Below, in pieces: positions 13,140 through 25,885 of a DNA stretch of 64,000 nucleotides. The stretch lies in assembly GCF_000004075.3 (NCBI RefSeq), contig NC_026655.2, forward strand, positions 1,054,001-1,118,000, written 5' to 3'. Position 1 is the first letter of the stretch. Every line of letters begins with the position of its first letter. The position numbers were made by a program, and so were the translations under genes. Source of the DNA: Cucumis sativus (lineage: Eukaryota > Streptophyta > Magnoliopsida > Cucurbitales > Cucurbitaceae). Below the pieces are notes generated by a model. That model was not told the DNA's origin. It did not search any database and saw only the letters and a program-made list of their open reading frames with translations.

Positions 13140-15916
13140 ATGCTGTCAAGTTCTTGCTTAAGTTTGTTAGAGTTATCATCTACGGATATGTTGGATTTTC
13201 CTCCTACACCGAGAACGGTACCACGGGTGATGACTGCTTCAGGAATATTTTCGGATAAGGACAGAGATTCGGAAGTTTCCTCCTCTAAATGCCGAGGGAG
13301 AAAAATTATCGTGGCAAATTTTCTCCCTCTTCATTCTAAAAAGGATCCAGATTCTGGAAAATGGAACTTCAGTTTTGATGAGGATTCGCTTTTGCTTCAG
13401 CTGAAGGATGGATTCTCACCTGATGTAGATGTTATATATGTTGGATCGTTAAAGGTTGATGTTGATATCCGAGAGCAAGATGAGGTTTCTCAGAAATTGC
13501 TGGAGGAATTCAACTGTGCACCGACTTTCATTCCTACATACCTTCAGAAACAATTCTATCATGGATTCTGCAAGCAACATTTGTGGCCACTTTTTCACTA
13601 CATGATGCCAATTTCCCCTTATCATGGATCTCGCTTTGATCGACATCTTTGGCAAGCATACCTTTCAGCCAACAAAAGGTTTGCAGATAAAGTGATGGAG
13701 GTAATCAATTTAGAAGAAGATTATGTCTGGATTCACGATTACCACCTTATGGTTCTCCCTACTTTTTTGAGAAAACGCTATAGTCGAATTAAGCTTGGAT
13801 TCTTCCTTCATAGTCTGTTTCCCTCATCAGAAATCTATCGAACTCTCCCTGTTAGAGACGAGATTCTGAGAGCATTACTTAATGCAGACCTAATCGGTTT
13901 CCATACATTCGATTATGCTCGCCACTTTCTATCTTGTTGTAGTAGACTACTTGGTTTAGAGTATGAATCTAAACGTGGATATCTCACGCTTGAGTATTTT
14001 GGCCGTACAATATACATCAAGATTTTACCTGTTGGAGTTCATATGGGTCGACTTGAATCTGCATTAAATCAACCACACACTTCAATCAAAGTCAAGGAAA
14101 TCAAAGAAAATCTCAAAGGAAAAAAACTTATTCTTGGTGTTGATGACATAGACATATTTAAAGGTATTGGTCTGAAGCTATTGGCTATGGAACAGCTCTT
14201 GAACCAGCATCCAGAATTAAGGGGCAATATTGTTCTTGTGCAAATTCTAAATCCGGCACGGAGTAATGGGAATGACGTCCAGGAAGCAAAACGGGAAACT
14301 TATGAAATCACCAAAAGGATTAACAAGGTTTTCGGTTCTCCAGGATATGAACCTGTAATCTTGATTGATCAACCCATTTCTCCTCATGAGAAGATCGCAT
14401 ATTATGTATTAGCAGAGTGCTGCATTGTAAATGCTCTCAGGGATGGTATGAACTTAGTTCCCTATGAGTACATTGTTTGTCGACAAGGAACTTCAAAAAT
14501 GGATGAAGTCTTGGAAGTCTCCCCGGATTCACCTCGTACCAGCACAATTGTGGTATCGGAATTTATAGGTTGTTCACCATCTCTAAGTGGTGCTGTCAGG
14601 GTAAATCCCTGGGATTTTGATGCTGTAGCTGATGCACTTTATGCAGCTGTCTCCATGCCTGCTTTAGAGAAGCAACTGAGGCACGAAAAGCATTACCGAT
14701 ACGTTAGCTCTCACGATGTTGCTTACTGGGCTCGCAGCTTCTCACAAGATTTGGAGCGAGCATGCCGAGAACATTACAGTAAACGTTGCTGGGGCATTGG
14801 TTTTGGTTTAGGGTTTAGAATCTTGTCACTTTCTCCAAGTTTCAGGAAGCTTTCTATTGAACACATTGGCTCTGCTTATAGGAGTGCCTCTAGGAGGGCA
14901 ATATTTTTGGATTATGATGGGACTGTGGTTTCTGAAACTTCGTTGATTAAGTCTCCATCACCTGAAGTTATTTCTATCATCAACAACCTTTGCATGGATT
15001 CAAAGAACACCGTTTTCATTGTTAGTGGCAGGGGGAAAGATTCTCTTGGTGCATGGTTCGCTTCTTGTAAGAATCTAGGTATTGCTGCCGAACATGGATT
15101 CTACTTGAGGTATCAAATTTAAACTTACTAATTACTTCCCCAGCTTTGTTATCCATACAGCATTGTCAAATCAAATAGGTTTGATTCTCATATGCATTCT
15201 TGATTGATCTGTAGGTGGAAGAGGGACTCTGATTGGGAAGTTAGTCCATTAGCTGAAAACTTCGATTGGAAAAGGATTGCAGAACCTGTGATGAAACTAT
15301 ACACTGAGGCAACAGATGGCTCATACATAGAGACCAAAGACAGCGCATTGGTATGGCACCATCAAGATGCTGACCCTTATTTCGGTTCATGTCAGGCCAT
15401 GGAGCTTTTGGACCACCTTGAAAATGTCCTTGCCAATGAACCCGTTGTTGTTAAAAGAGGTCAGCAGATCGTTGAAGTTAAACCTCAGGTATCTACTACT
15501 TCTTGTCACTTCTTCCTCAGCTTTTTACCGTTTTGGTTCTCATGGAGGCTGAGCTATTGTCTTCATCACTACTACTACGTTATTGTTTGCAGGGTGTGAC
15601 TAAAGGACTAGTTGCTGAAAGAGTTCTTTCCACAATGATAAATTCTAATAAAGCACCTGACTTTGTGCTGTGCATTGGAGATGATCGATCAGACGAAGAC
15701 ATGTTCGAGAGCATATCGAGCAAAAGCTATAGCTCATCACTTGCTGGCCCCCCAAAGATATTTGCCTGTACTGTGGGGCAAAAGCCTAGCAAAGCCAAAT
15801 ACTATTTAGATGATACCACCGATGTTTTGACCCTGCTTCAAAGCCTGGCCACCCCTTCTACCCGTAAACTGAGGCCGAGTTTTGAAACTCGTGTTTTGTT
15901 TGAGGATGATATTTGA
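13140..15916 (+). CDS. TPS: Class II trehalose-6-phosphate synthase/phosphatase-like protein
   Basis: Three coding exons, 13140-15109, 15215-15488 and 15593-15916, give 855 residues, the usual class II length. The N-terminus MLSSSCLSLLELSS followed by DFPPTPRTVPRVMT is the plant class II signature, closest in my memory to Arabidopsis TPS8-TPS10. A GT20 synthase-like domain covers about residues 60-560 (VANFLPLHSK, DYVWIHDYHLMVLP, LGFFLHSLFPSSEIYR, RDGMNLVPYEYI). A HAD phosphatase-like domain follows with LDYDGT and GDDRSDEDMFE. Class II proteins generally lack measurable synthase activity and are viewed as sugar or Tre6P signalling regulators, often phosphorylated and bound by 14-3-3. The first in-frame ATG at 13140 was chosen because it starts the conserved class II N-terminus. 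Exact subgroup number is not certain. Confidence 0.95.
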
Positions 15917-18900
15917 TGCAGAAGATCCAATCTGTCGTTCTGCACTTGATCGAGCAAGTGTTTTCATGATGGGAATGCTTCTTTCAGTTGATTCCCTTAT
16001 TCCATCCTTCACTTTCCCACAGTCTCTGTTGCCAATGGATTGACTTCAGGAAGATAATTGCGGCTAGAACAAGTTGGTTTGGTCGTGTAAATAACTTCTT
16101 TCGTTCTTCTCTTCTCCCGGATTCAAGAGTCTGCAGAACAAGATCCATTGCAACCTAGGAATGGTATAAAGTTGTTCTTTTTGTTCTTGTTTCTAGTTTC
16201 TTTTTTTCTTTCTTTTGTTCTTTTTGTTCTTTTTATTTTTCGTTTTTGACAGATATAGTGAACAGGTTTTAGATACAAATTACAATTAGCCACATAGGTT
16301 TGTACAATTGAACTTGTTTAGTTCTTACAGGATAACCATTCTTTTTACCAAGGTGTTCATGTTCTTACAAATGCTTTCTTTAGTTCAATTTAATGATTCA
16401 TTATTCTTTTAGGCTTACCTTTCTTTTTACTTTCATTTCATAGTTTAGACCAAAGAATTCCCAGCCAACTTTATTGAAGCAAACACTGTATAAGAAATTC
16501 TTGTTGATCTTTTGTTAAATGACATTTGTTCCCTCTCCATGTTGCCATTTTTGAAGTGCTTAGAAACCACTTGGAAATCGAGTTCAGTTAATTCCTTCTC
16601 TGTATCTCTTTCTCCATTCCTTTAGCAAAGGAGGCAAGGCGTCTCCGTTACGGAACATCATCATCTTCTTCTCCTTCTCAATATGCTTACGCCTTCTAGG
16701 GCCATTGTTTTCCATTTCCCCTTTTCCAAGAGAATAACAGAGCAGGTGGAATTCCGACTCTCCTCCATTGATGAGAACAAGATGGCTTTTGGATCTTAGG
16801 TATGAACATCATCATTTATTCGAATGAATTTGTAATCTAGATTGAATAATTTTTATTCTTCCTTTTATTTGTGAAGCATTGCTTGATCGATCAATCCTAT
16901 CTGCTCTCAAAATAAATTCTGATTATTCTCTGTTTGCATATTCGTTGAAAGCACCAACTCTAAAATATCTAATACTACCGTAGTACGAAAAATTCATTCG
17001 TTCATATAATACATGTCAATACAGTGATACCAGAAACTTGGATCATGTGGCATTGGTTCATGCATTGCATGGTTGGAATGATATCAGAAGTAATTCAAAG
17101 TGAACATAAATATCAGAAGTATCTTTGAAGATAAGAAAAATATTTTTGGTTTTAGGAAAGTGGTTGTGGAAGTGGGATTAACACTCTAACAACCACCAAT
17201 TTGGTTCATAATTGAAGTGCATTATTATTATCTTTGTAGTATTCATTTGATATAAATGAACTAAAAATAATAATAATGTGTTTGAATTATATAATAAGAA
17301 TGTAATGATTTGTTAGTTGAAGGTGTTTTTTCTTCTTCTTGTTGTTTGTTTAAAAACTACAACACAACACAAGGCCTGCCTTCTGGTGTGGAGCCTTCAA
17401 AGTTGGTGATCCTTTGCTTTCTATATGCTTTGAGTAACTTTCTCACCTTTCTTTTCTTTTGTTTTCAATCCATTAATATCATCCTCTTCTTCTTTTCTTT
17501 CTTTCTTCTTTCTTCTAAATTTATTACTACTTCGAAGGTTTATTTATAATTTACTTAAAAGTAGATCGAGTGTTTCAATACGTGTTAGGTTAAAATATTT
17601 TTTAAAGTTCAAAGATTCACTAATCACCATAGTATTCTAAGTTCGGTTACGAACTTAGAGTTCATTTGGTTAATATATTTCTTTTTTAAAAAATGTTTTT
17701 GAGATTCTAACACATTTTGGTTTTAGGCTTTTGAAAACTATAATCGTTTTCTACTAAATATTTGATTTCTTAATTAAATTTCTTATACTTGATTCGAACA
17801 TTAAACATATTAAAGATACTTTTAGTTATTGTAGATATCTTTAATTGCAAAATCAAATAGTTATAAAGTAGAAGAGATCTAACTTTTGACATTTGAAAAA
17901 TATTAATGAAATTCCTATTTCGTCATCTTACCTCATAGTTTCTTTTTATAACATTTTTTTTTCTAAAAGAAGTGAAAATGATTAACATTCTTTTAAAAGA
18001 AAACAAAGATGTAACATTCCTTTTTGAAAGGATCATAGACATATCATATTAAATATGTCATTTTCTAAATCACATTTGATTATTATTTTCATGTTTAAGG
18101 TTTAGAGTGAGTTTATTTTTGAAACTCATTTAAAAAAATCAAAGCATTCAAGTTTATATTTTAAAATCTAAATTCAATAAATTGTCCATAACTTTAAAAT
18201 TAAATTATAAGGAGAAAAAAAAAACAAAAATTTAACTTAATCGATATCAAGTGCACTAAGAGAAAATACAATGGTGATTACTTTTACGGTGGAAAGTGAG
18301 GTGTCGAATTTGAATGAACTAATTAGGTGTCATTTTTCAATTTTTCAAAATTGAAAGAATTTTTGAAATATTGGTTTTTTTTCTTCTTACAAAATTATAC
18401 CAAATGTTTTTTTCTCTCCCAAATCTCCATCGTAATTCCCTTCTCAAATTTCCATACTTTTATATTCCCTCCGCCTTTTGGGTTTCACAATTTGGTTCTT
18501 AGTCCGAAGAATAGCTGTTAAACATTTCAATTCAAATTCGTGAAGAGATTACAAGAAACGAAAAACTTCAAGGGTAAGTTTTCTTCTAACTCTAATTTCA
18601 TTTAATTATGATAGATTTTGGATGCTAACTCTAAATTCTTTAGTTGCATCTAAAGTAAAATTTGATCATTTTTTGATTGCGCATGTCTCCTGTTACATTA
18701 CATGATCAATTTCTACATCTAGGTAAATTAAAATACATCAATATAACCAAAAACCTTTTGTAACTACAAAACGTCAAATCGTTTCAACCAAGCTAAGCTA
18801 GCAAGGAGGAGGAGGACGACATGTCGGCCATTTAAAATCCCAAATCTCTATGTACGGACAATAGATTTGACCAAAGAGTCAAAAAAAAAATATATAAATA
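15917..18900. other. TPS 3' UTR and intergenic, no gene seen
   Basis: The TPS 3' UTR probably extends a few hundred bases (T-rich to about 16400). The remainder is AT-rich with no supported gene. A less AT-rich stretch at 16620-16800 has no lasting open frame. A T-rich frame near 17310-17549 lacks a good start and has low-complexity content. Confidence 0.55.
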
Positions 18901-18910
18901 TATATAGAAC

Positions 18911-18963
18911 GTGGGACCCACCGTAATTTAGTTTGATTGGTTACAGCGATGGAAGGGTCCCAC
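18911..18963. promoter_or_regulatory. Class I TCP-type sites (GGNCCCAC) near a small gene
   Basis: GTGGGACCCAC at 18911-18921 is a perfect palindrome that contains two overlapping, opposed GGNCCCAC sites. A further GGTCCCAC lies at 18956-18963. These match the published class I TCP consensus. They sit 240-295 bases before the start codon of the gene at 19205, within a locally GC-richer promoter. Confidence 0.45.
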
Positions 18964-19204
18964 CGTTACGGTAAAACCCGAAACAGCGGAACAAAACCCG
19001 CGCTTCCCTCCAAAGAACAGCTCGAACGTCTTACGCCACTAGATAGACTCAAATGACCGGTAACTCCCGGTGGAATTTGGATGAGATCCCGTTTGGGGGA
19101 ACCGGAAGTAGCCAGTCACACAGGTCATAGATGGTTTTCTGTTTCATTTTTGCTTTTTGGTGTATAAAGTTGGTAATGAGAATAACTCATAGTGAAATCC
19201 GATT

Positions 19205-19732
19205 ATGGCGTTTACTGATGTAGAAGAAGAGTCTCCTTGTTGTGACGCTGATAAATCCAATTCTTTGTTGCCGACTGCCCGGTGCGGTTGTTTTCGGCTA
19301 TCGTGTTTTGGATCCCGTCGTGTAGCCACTGTTGGACCATCGTGGTGGGAGCGGATTAGGGCATCGCAAGTTCATAACGAGGGACGGTGGTGGACCAGAG
19401 GGGTTAGGGTTCTTTTGAAGCTCCGTGAGTGGTCGGAGATTGTTGCTGGACCGAGATGGAAGACTTTCATTCGTCGATTTAATCGGAATCGGAGTGGTGG
19501 TTGTGGTGGTTGTGGTAGTGGTGGTGGTGGTGGAAGTGGTGTTAGGGCTGGGAAATTTCAATATGATCCCTTGAGTTACGCTATGAATTTCGATGAAGGT
19601 TCGAGACAGATTGGTGAATTGGATGATGATATAGATGATTTCAATGGTTATCGAAACTTCTCTGCTCGTTATGCTTCGATTCCGGCGCCGTTGAAGACGG
19701 GAGGAACTAAGAATGTTTCTGCCGTCGCGTAA
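19205..19732 (+). CDS. Uncharacterised plant-specific protein, 175 aa
   Basis: Single-exon gene, ATGGCGTTTACTG start. I recognise the layout as a plant-only family of unknown function, not a named protein. Visible blocks: an acidic N-terminus (about 1-15); a Cys-rich segment CGCFRLSCFGSR (about 27-38); a basic, Trp-rich central block with GPSWWERIRASQ, GRWWTRGVRVLLKLREWSE and AGPRWKTFIRRF (about 44-92); a Gly-rich linker from a GGT repeat (about 97-110); and a C-terminal motif KFQYDPLSYAMNFDEG followed by NFSARYASIP. The ordered motifs and GC-rich third positions argue for a real gene. No signal peptide or membrane span is evident. It converges with RDR2, whose stop codon lies 840 bases further on. 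Confidence 0.8.
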   Translation: MAFTDVEEESPCCDADKSNSLLPTARCGCFRLSCFGSRRVATVGPSWWERIRASQVHNEGRWWTRGVRVLLKLREWSEIVAGPRWKTFIRRFNRNRSGGCGGCGSGGGGGSGVRAGKFQYDPLSYAMNFDEGSRQIGELDDDIDDFNGYRNFSARYASIPAPLKTGGTKNVSAVA

Positions 19733-20573
19733 AGGTGCGCTGTGTTTAATAAAATACGCCGTGTTTAGTGTTGTTATTGTCCACACATTTGGGCTGGCTG
19801 ACATCACCGCCGCCACCGCCGCCACCACCACCTCCTCCGTTAGATTTTTCTTGTTTTCTTTTTTAATTCTCAAAAGTAAATACATGTTTGAGTTAATTTT
19901 GGACTTTCCTTTCTCTTTCTTCCTTATGGTATTGGTGGCACATCAGGATCAATGTACAATACGATAAGAGTGGGTCTTTTTCTTTAAAAAACTATTCTTT
20001 TACATTAAATTATATCCTAATAGTATATAATAATACTGATTGGGGGACTTGCTTTGTTTTATGTGGGGGTTAAATAAAAAGGTCATATAATGTTTGTATA
20101 TGTATTGTCCTTGTATGAATTGGAAAATGGTTAATAACACTTTTCTGAAAATTCTCTTTCTTTCTTTCTACTGTTCTGCAATGAGATTGGGTTTTTGTGG
20201 AGGCACAATACTTAGAGAAAGTTGCTTTATATGGGTGGCCTGTCTTTTCACAATCTTCTCCATGTGAAGTAAATAGGAAAATCCCCACAAAGAAACCATG
20301 AGTTTGATAAACAAGGCTACATTTTAGGTCAAGTGAATTGTTCTTTGCAACTAGTCTATGTCTACGTAAGTTAACTCAACCACCCACCCAGAATATAAAC
20401 AAGAAAATAGAAAGTTATGACAATGGTTGTTTGCTTCAAGATAGTTTCTACCTTCATAGAGGCTTGAAAATGGGTAGTGAGTAACATGGATTAGGGTTAG
20501 TCAGTGTTAAAACAGGTAAAGGAATAAATGACATGTTTGGCTAACAACGCACAGCTAGAGCTAGCAGTTCCTT
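19733..20573. other. Convergent 3' ends, no gene seen
   Basis: Space between the 175-residue protein gene (+) and RDR2 (-). It must hold both 3' UTRs. A run of GCC/ACC triplets at 19804-19838 follows the first gene. No further gene is supported. Confidence 0.6.
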
Positions 20574-23500
20574 TTATGCTTGATGTCTTTTGGAGTTCAT
20601 TGCCTTTATGTTGAGTAAAACATCAGATACAGCCCATGGGAAGCTAAAGTAGAACATGTCTTCTTTGAAGTAAGAAGGATGATAAGTTACATGATACCAT
20701 GCAGAAGCCATCATCCTGCGATTGAGTGGGTCGCAGCTATTCTCGAACCATTCTTTGACTTCCTTACGTAGGTTCTTTACCGAAAGCAAAATCCGATCCT
20801 TCATATCGCCGTACTTGCGATTGTCACGTTGTAGATAAGATGCTCGACTTCGAAGATCGCCCATCAATATCTCATCTTCATACTCTGCACCGTAGTAGTT
20901 CATCAAAATGCTCATTTTTTCGATGTACATTTCTTTGTAAGTTTCAGCTATTTCAAGGAATGCTTCGAAGCCATCGACTTCAAGATCATAATCGTAAATT
21001 GCTCTAGCAGCCTCTTCTGACCATACTAGTCTTGACCTTTCTTGCTCAATGGACTTAACAGCAGCCCTGTAGAGTTTACCTAATACATTACTGGATATGT
21101 ACATTGGCTTATCAAATCTCTCCATGAAATCTGGGAACTCCCTCGGTTTTAAAACTCGAGGCATCTCTGCTGGTGCTCCGGTTTTTGCAAAATCGACTGC
21201 CATGGAATGCAGTGCTGCCAGCTCTAAACATTTTGCGCTTAGGGCTTTTTTCGGTTCACGGTCAGCATGAACTAAATGAGCAGTAGAAATGGCACCTAAT
21301 GTGTCGTTGATCATATAATCAACAAAAAACTTTTGAATTTCCTGCAAATTTCAACAATCCAACGAATCGAGAGGACAAATGTTAATCACATTTTTAAGTT
21401 TAAAATGGTATAATTTTATTATTTGATAATTAAAAATACCTCTAGTTTTACATCGTGATCCATTATACGTGGTCTTCGTCCTGTATAGTCCATAGGTGCT
21501 TCAGTTTTGGGAGGAATCAGATTCTCATCCCAACTTATGAAATATAAATCTCCATCAAGATCACCGCCCGAACATTCATTAGTATGTGGCCTGCAAAAAA
21601 AACTCAAGTATCGAGTAAAATTCCAGCCCTGACTAATGCTTTAGCTTTAGAACTCTACTGCCTTTTAAAATATTGAAACTATTAGAAAAACAACCAGTTA
21701 GATCCTACCTAGTACTTAGAAAATCAATTCAAAACAACAAACTTTAAAGTGGGAGCAAACATTTCCAACACTTGCTCCATGTCAGTCATTCATTTAGAAA
21801 TGCAATTATTAACTGCAAGAAATAAACATGCAGATATCCTTTTAGAACAAATTGAACCTCTGATCTTAAAGGAAGGAGTAGATGTCAATTACCATTGAGG
21901 TATGTTGGTTCCTGAACAACTAACTTAAAGAACTAAAATTCCTATAAAAAATGGCATCAAGACGGGTCATTATTAAAGAAAAGGATGTTTCCAAGTTATA
22001 CTTATAACTGCCCGCATATCATACTGATAGAAGATAATATCTATAGAGCTAATCCACAAGATGAACTAGACAACAACTTCAGTCTACAGAAACATACCTT
22101 GCTCCTTTCTGAGGAAATATAAGACAGTCCACCAATCCCTTCTCCTCTAGTTCTACATGGAAAATGGCTTCAAGAACCCTCACATCTCCTGGGTGAAGAC
22201 ATGGATTTTTTGTAACAACTACCTTTCCAAGCAGTATAGATTTTGTTTCATCTATCGTATGAAAGTAGTTCTGATTCCTGCTCTGAAGCTCCGATTTGGT
22301 CAAGGTTATGCAGGCATACACTTGACCATAATTTAAAATACCAGTTTCATCCAAGCAGCCCAGGAGGATCCTGCCCTTTGGAACAAATATTCTACATCTG
22401 CTTCTTAAATCAGAAAACAAGTTCCAATAGTGTGCTTGAAGCATCATTGAGAGATAAGGCTCGATATTTGGCTCATAACCGTGGTTTAACATCTGCACCA
22501 GAATGTTATTAGAATCGGCCCCATGAAAATTTTCTAAGACATTCAAGGCAACATCTTTATCAGTCAGCATTCTCTTCAGAAGATGTAGTTGTTCTTGCTG
22601 CAATGCCTCGAAGCTTTCATCCTTCACTCCCAAAGTTGACAAAAGAGTGGCAATCTCTCGATTCAAATAGCAGGGCATGGAGTCACAGCACTTGGTAACG
22701 TTGAGCATCTTGTTCTTCGATTCAAATTTAAGCATGCTGTCACGCAAAGATAGTTTACGGAAGGAATTACGATCAACAGCAATGACACCTTTGTATCCAC
22801 CGTATCGAATTTGAAATGCTGAAGGGATGTGATTCACTCCACACTTATCAGCTACTTGCCTTGCGAATGAAAGTGAAATCTTTCCTATACCATCCGAGAA
22901 GCAGTAGTCAATACCGTCAGTATTCACTTCAATATCAGGTATAATCTCAACATCTCGTGTAGGAACAACAAGAGTTTGAGTGGAGGAACTGAACAATTGA
23001 CCCATCCTAGCTGCACATTTGGAGATACTACGAATCTTTTCAAAGCATCCCATCCACTGTCTAATTTCTTCTGCTTTCAAATTGTCACTGGAAGCAAACA
23101 TCCAAACAGAATTTGATCGGAGCTGACTAGCTGAGAACGCCAAGAACTCAAACCTTTTGGCTCCAATAACAATTCCATCTCGAAGAACAGTCATTATTCG
23201 ATGATAGATCTCAGTTCTATAAGGTTTCGAGAGTATGCCACGCTGTATACTTGTGGTAACAGCACCTGCAGGAAGCTTACTCCAGTCCTCTTCAACAAAA
23301 GTAACCCTCATAAAATCTGAAGCATATGATGAAAAGTTTTTTACAACATAATTTGAAGTTTCAAGCTCAGGTCCCAAACAATAAATTCTTGATGGAGTGA
23401 CAAGGACTCTATAACAATTCATCACGTTATTCGACAACCTCTTCTGAGATGACGGAGGAAGACTTTTGCAGTTCCTTTTGTAAACATGTAATTGGGTCTT

Positions 23501-24901
23501 TAGAAACGACAAGGGATCATAACAAACGAACTTCAGCTGGTGTAACCTTTGAAGTACATTCAAAGCAGTATCGATATCTAAAGTGCAAAGGAAGTCAATC
23601 AGATCCTGGTTGGCTGCAGAAAGGCTAATTTTTTGCATATGAACTAAAGAATTGAGCTGATATTCAACCTCATAGGCTAGATTAGAACCTAATCCAGATT
23701 TAATCAGAGGCACAATCTCTGAGGTAGAGCAAAATTCCTCGCCGTCCTCTAAAACAATATCTTTCTGGGTTTCTTTGTAAAATGGGAAACAGGAAAAAAT
23801 ATCTGAAGCCTGCAAATCTTCTTCAACTTCCCAACAAAAGGAAGTTGACTGACCTACTGATCTCATAGGAGAAAACTCTGTTGTTCGAACCCAAAGATAG
23901 TCATAATCTTCTATGCAAAGACGGTAGCGAGTACTGCTGAATCTGGAAGCCATATTTGATCCAGAAATCTTTTTATATATTCTTGGCGCATATTTGAGCT
24001 GCAAGAGGAAACAACAATTTGATTCATCATAAGATATTTTCAGGGCAATATCTAAGTAGATAGCTAGCTAGTTTAGAATGATAAGCTTTCACCCAAAAGT
24101 TTCTCTCATTCCTCGCTTATTTCTCTCTTCTCCTTCATTCAATAGACAAAACCCCTTTTGAAGAAACATTTTCTTCCTAAAGAAACAATTGCTTTCCGAA
24201 AGAAGTCTTTGGAACCGAAGCCAGAAGTGAAAAATGGAACCATACCAGAGTACCTATCCACACTATTCACAGATGAAACACCCTATTCTTACTCTCCCTA
24301 AAGATGGAACAATAAAAAACACGAGCATAGAAATCAAATAATCAGCTTAGGCGTTGTTGAAATTTACCTTTAAGAGAAGTGCATTCAATTTCTCTTCTCC
24401 CAAACAATGCCCAGTAGTTTCCAGAATTTCCTCAAACATAACTTCAAGCTTATAACACTCTTGTTCATGCCATATCCAGAATTCAATCCTTCTCCTCTCC
24501 GGCATAATCCAAGCTTTCACACCCTCCCAAGATTCCAAAACACTCATCCGTTCCTCTTTCAGCATAAAACCCACATGCAAAACCCCATTCTCTGTCCTGT
24601 TTGTGGCATGTACTGGCCTCACAACAATGTCATCGTTGATCAAAGAGAATCTAAGGTTTTGGGTGCCGAAGACGAGGCTGTTTTGAACAGATAGGGACAT
24701 GGCTTTGGCTTTCGCTTCCAGTGTGGTGAACTGTACGCGACCGGAGCCGCGCGACTTCCAGTTCTTCCGCTCGGTGAAGATTTCGATGGCGAAAACGGAG
24801 TCAGGGCCTAATTTGGAGTTAAGAAAGTTTAAGAGGTCTTGAGCTATGGCGGATTCCGGCACGTTTGAGACCCTTAAAGTGGATCTCTCCGGCTGAGCCA
24901 T
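20574..24901 (-). CDS. RDR2: RNA-dependent RNA polymerase 2
   Basis: Four exons on the minus strand, 24901-24368, 23998-22098, 21590-21440 and 21341-20574, encode 1117 residues, close to Arabidopsis RDR2 (about 1130). The N-terminal RRM-like part starts STLRVSNVPESAIAQDLL. Strong family blocks include GPELETSNYVVKNF, MRVTFVEEDWSKLPAGA, KRFEFLAFSASQLR, FSDGIGKISLSFARQVA, QIRYGGYKGVIAVDR and CSGGDLDGD, where DLDGD (about residues 822-826) is the catalytic, metal-binding motif. RDR2 copies RNA polymerase IV transcripts into double-stranded RNA in the nucleus for DCL3 processing into 24-nt siRNAs of the RNA-directed DNA methylation pathway. The sequence is closer to RDR2 than to RDR1 or RDR6 throughout. 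No broken motif is seen. Confidence 0.97.
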
Positions 24902-25885
24902 TGGCGGAAGATGTTCCCGCCGATGAGGCTTAGTAAAGTGAAGAGATTCTTAGAAGGAAGAAAGGAAGGGAGTCGGGGGAGTGTCAGTCAATAGCTTTCT
25001 TCTCTCTTCAAGTTTTTTTCTTTTCTTCTATTTTTTCTAATTTAATTAATTAAATGTGCAAATTGCAAAAATGTATTATTTACAATTATACTCAAACTTT
25101 CATAAATAAATTAAATGAAAATCACAATGTCCAACTCATAACGTCCTAGTTAGTTAGTGAAAATATATCTTCTTTTGTACGACAATGATGGCATTAGCCG
25201 TTCTTTCCATTACTATATTGTTACTATTAGCTATCACAATGTGATGGATCCACAATTTCATGTTAGGAACATATGTATCTCTATCAACTTTTAGATTTAG
25301 GTCTATCATTGAGTATTTCTAAATGATCTCTTAAACTTTGTAGGTATAATCTGATACAAATGCACTCCTATCGACAGCATTAATGCACTCCTATCGACAG
25401 CATTAGTATCATAATTTTCTGAACGGTACATGTGACATACATATTATATTAAAAGGAAATCCTAGAACTTGTAATCCAAAACAAAAAACCAAAAACCTCT
25501 CAGAGTTGTAGTAAAATAGAAGAAAAACTAGCCATGAAGCTTCTTCTCATATTGTTACTGACTTTACAGATGAACAAACAGAAGAAACAGCAGAAACAGA
25601 GTTATGAATTGGGCAGTCATTGAGAAACAATTTCATTTTGATGTAATCTATTTCATTAACTCATAAAATATTGTCACCTTGCTTTATGCCCCCTACTGGA
25701 CGGCTTGTAAATTTCATGTCATTCAATACAAACACACTGCCATCACAATCTATGAATCATCTAAGACTTTGTTGGGTAATTTTTTTTCAATATGATGTTC
25801 ACAACCAGTAAAAATATAGAAAAATAAAACAAAGATGTAAATTCAGTTGTTGCTGCTAAATGATATAATAATTCCTTGTTTCCAG
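24902..25885. other. RDR2 promoter and UBC 3' region
   Basis: Gap between two minus-strand genes. The first ~120 bases next to RDR2 are its likely 5' UTR and core promoter, followed by AT-rich DNA. It includes an exact tandem duplication of 23 bases at 25359-25404. The end adjoining 25886 is the 3' UTR of the UBC gene. No gene is seen. Confidence 0.55.
25359..25404. repeat. Exact 23-base tandem duplication
   Basis: The unit AATGCACTCCTATCGACAGC + ATT occurs twice head to tail (25359-25381 and 25382-25404). Identity of the two copies suggests a recent duplication. Confidence 0.9.

Noticed and set aside
19298-19885. 195-codon minus-strand frame over the 175-residue protein gene
   Set aside because: It is a shadow of the + strand gene; its Thr run is only the complement of the GGT glycine repeat.
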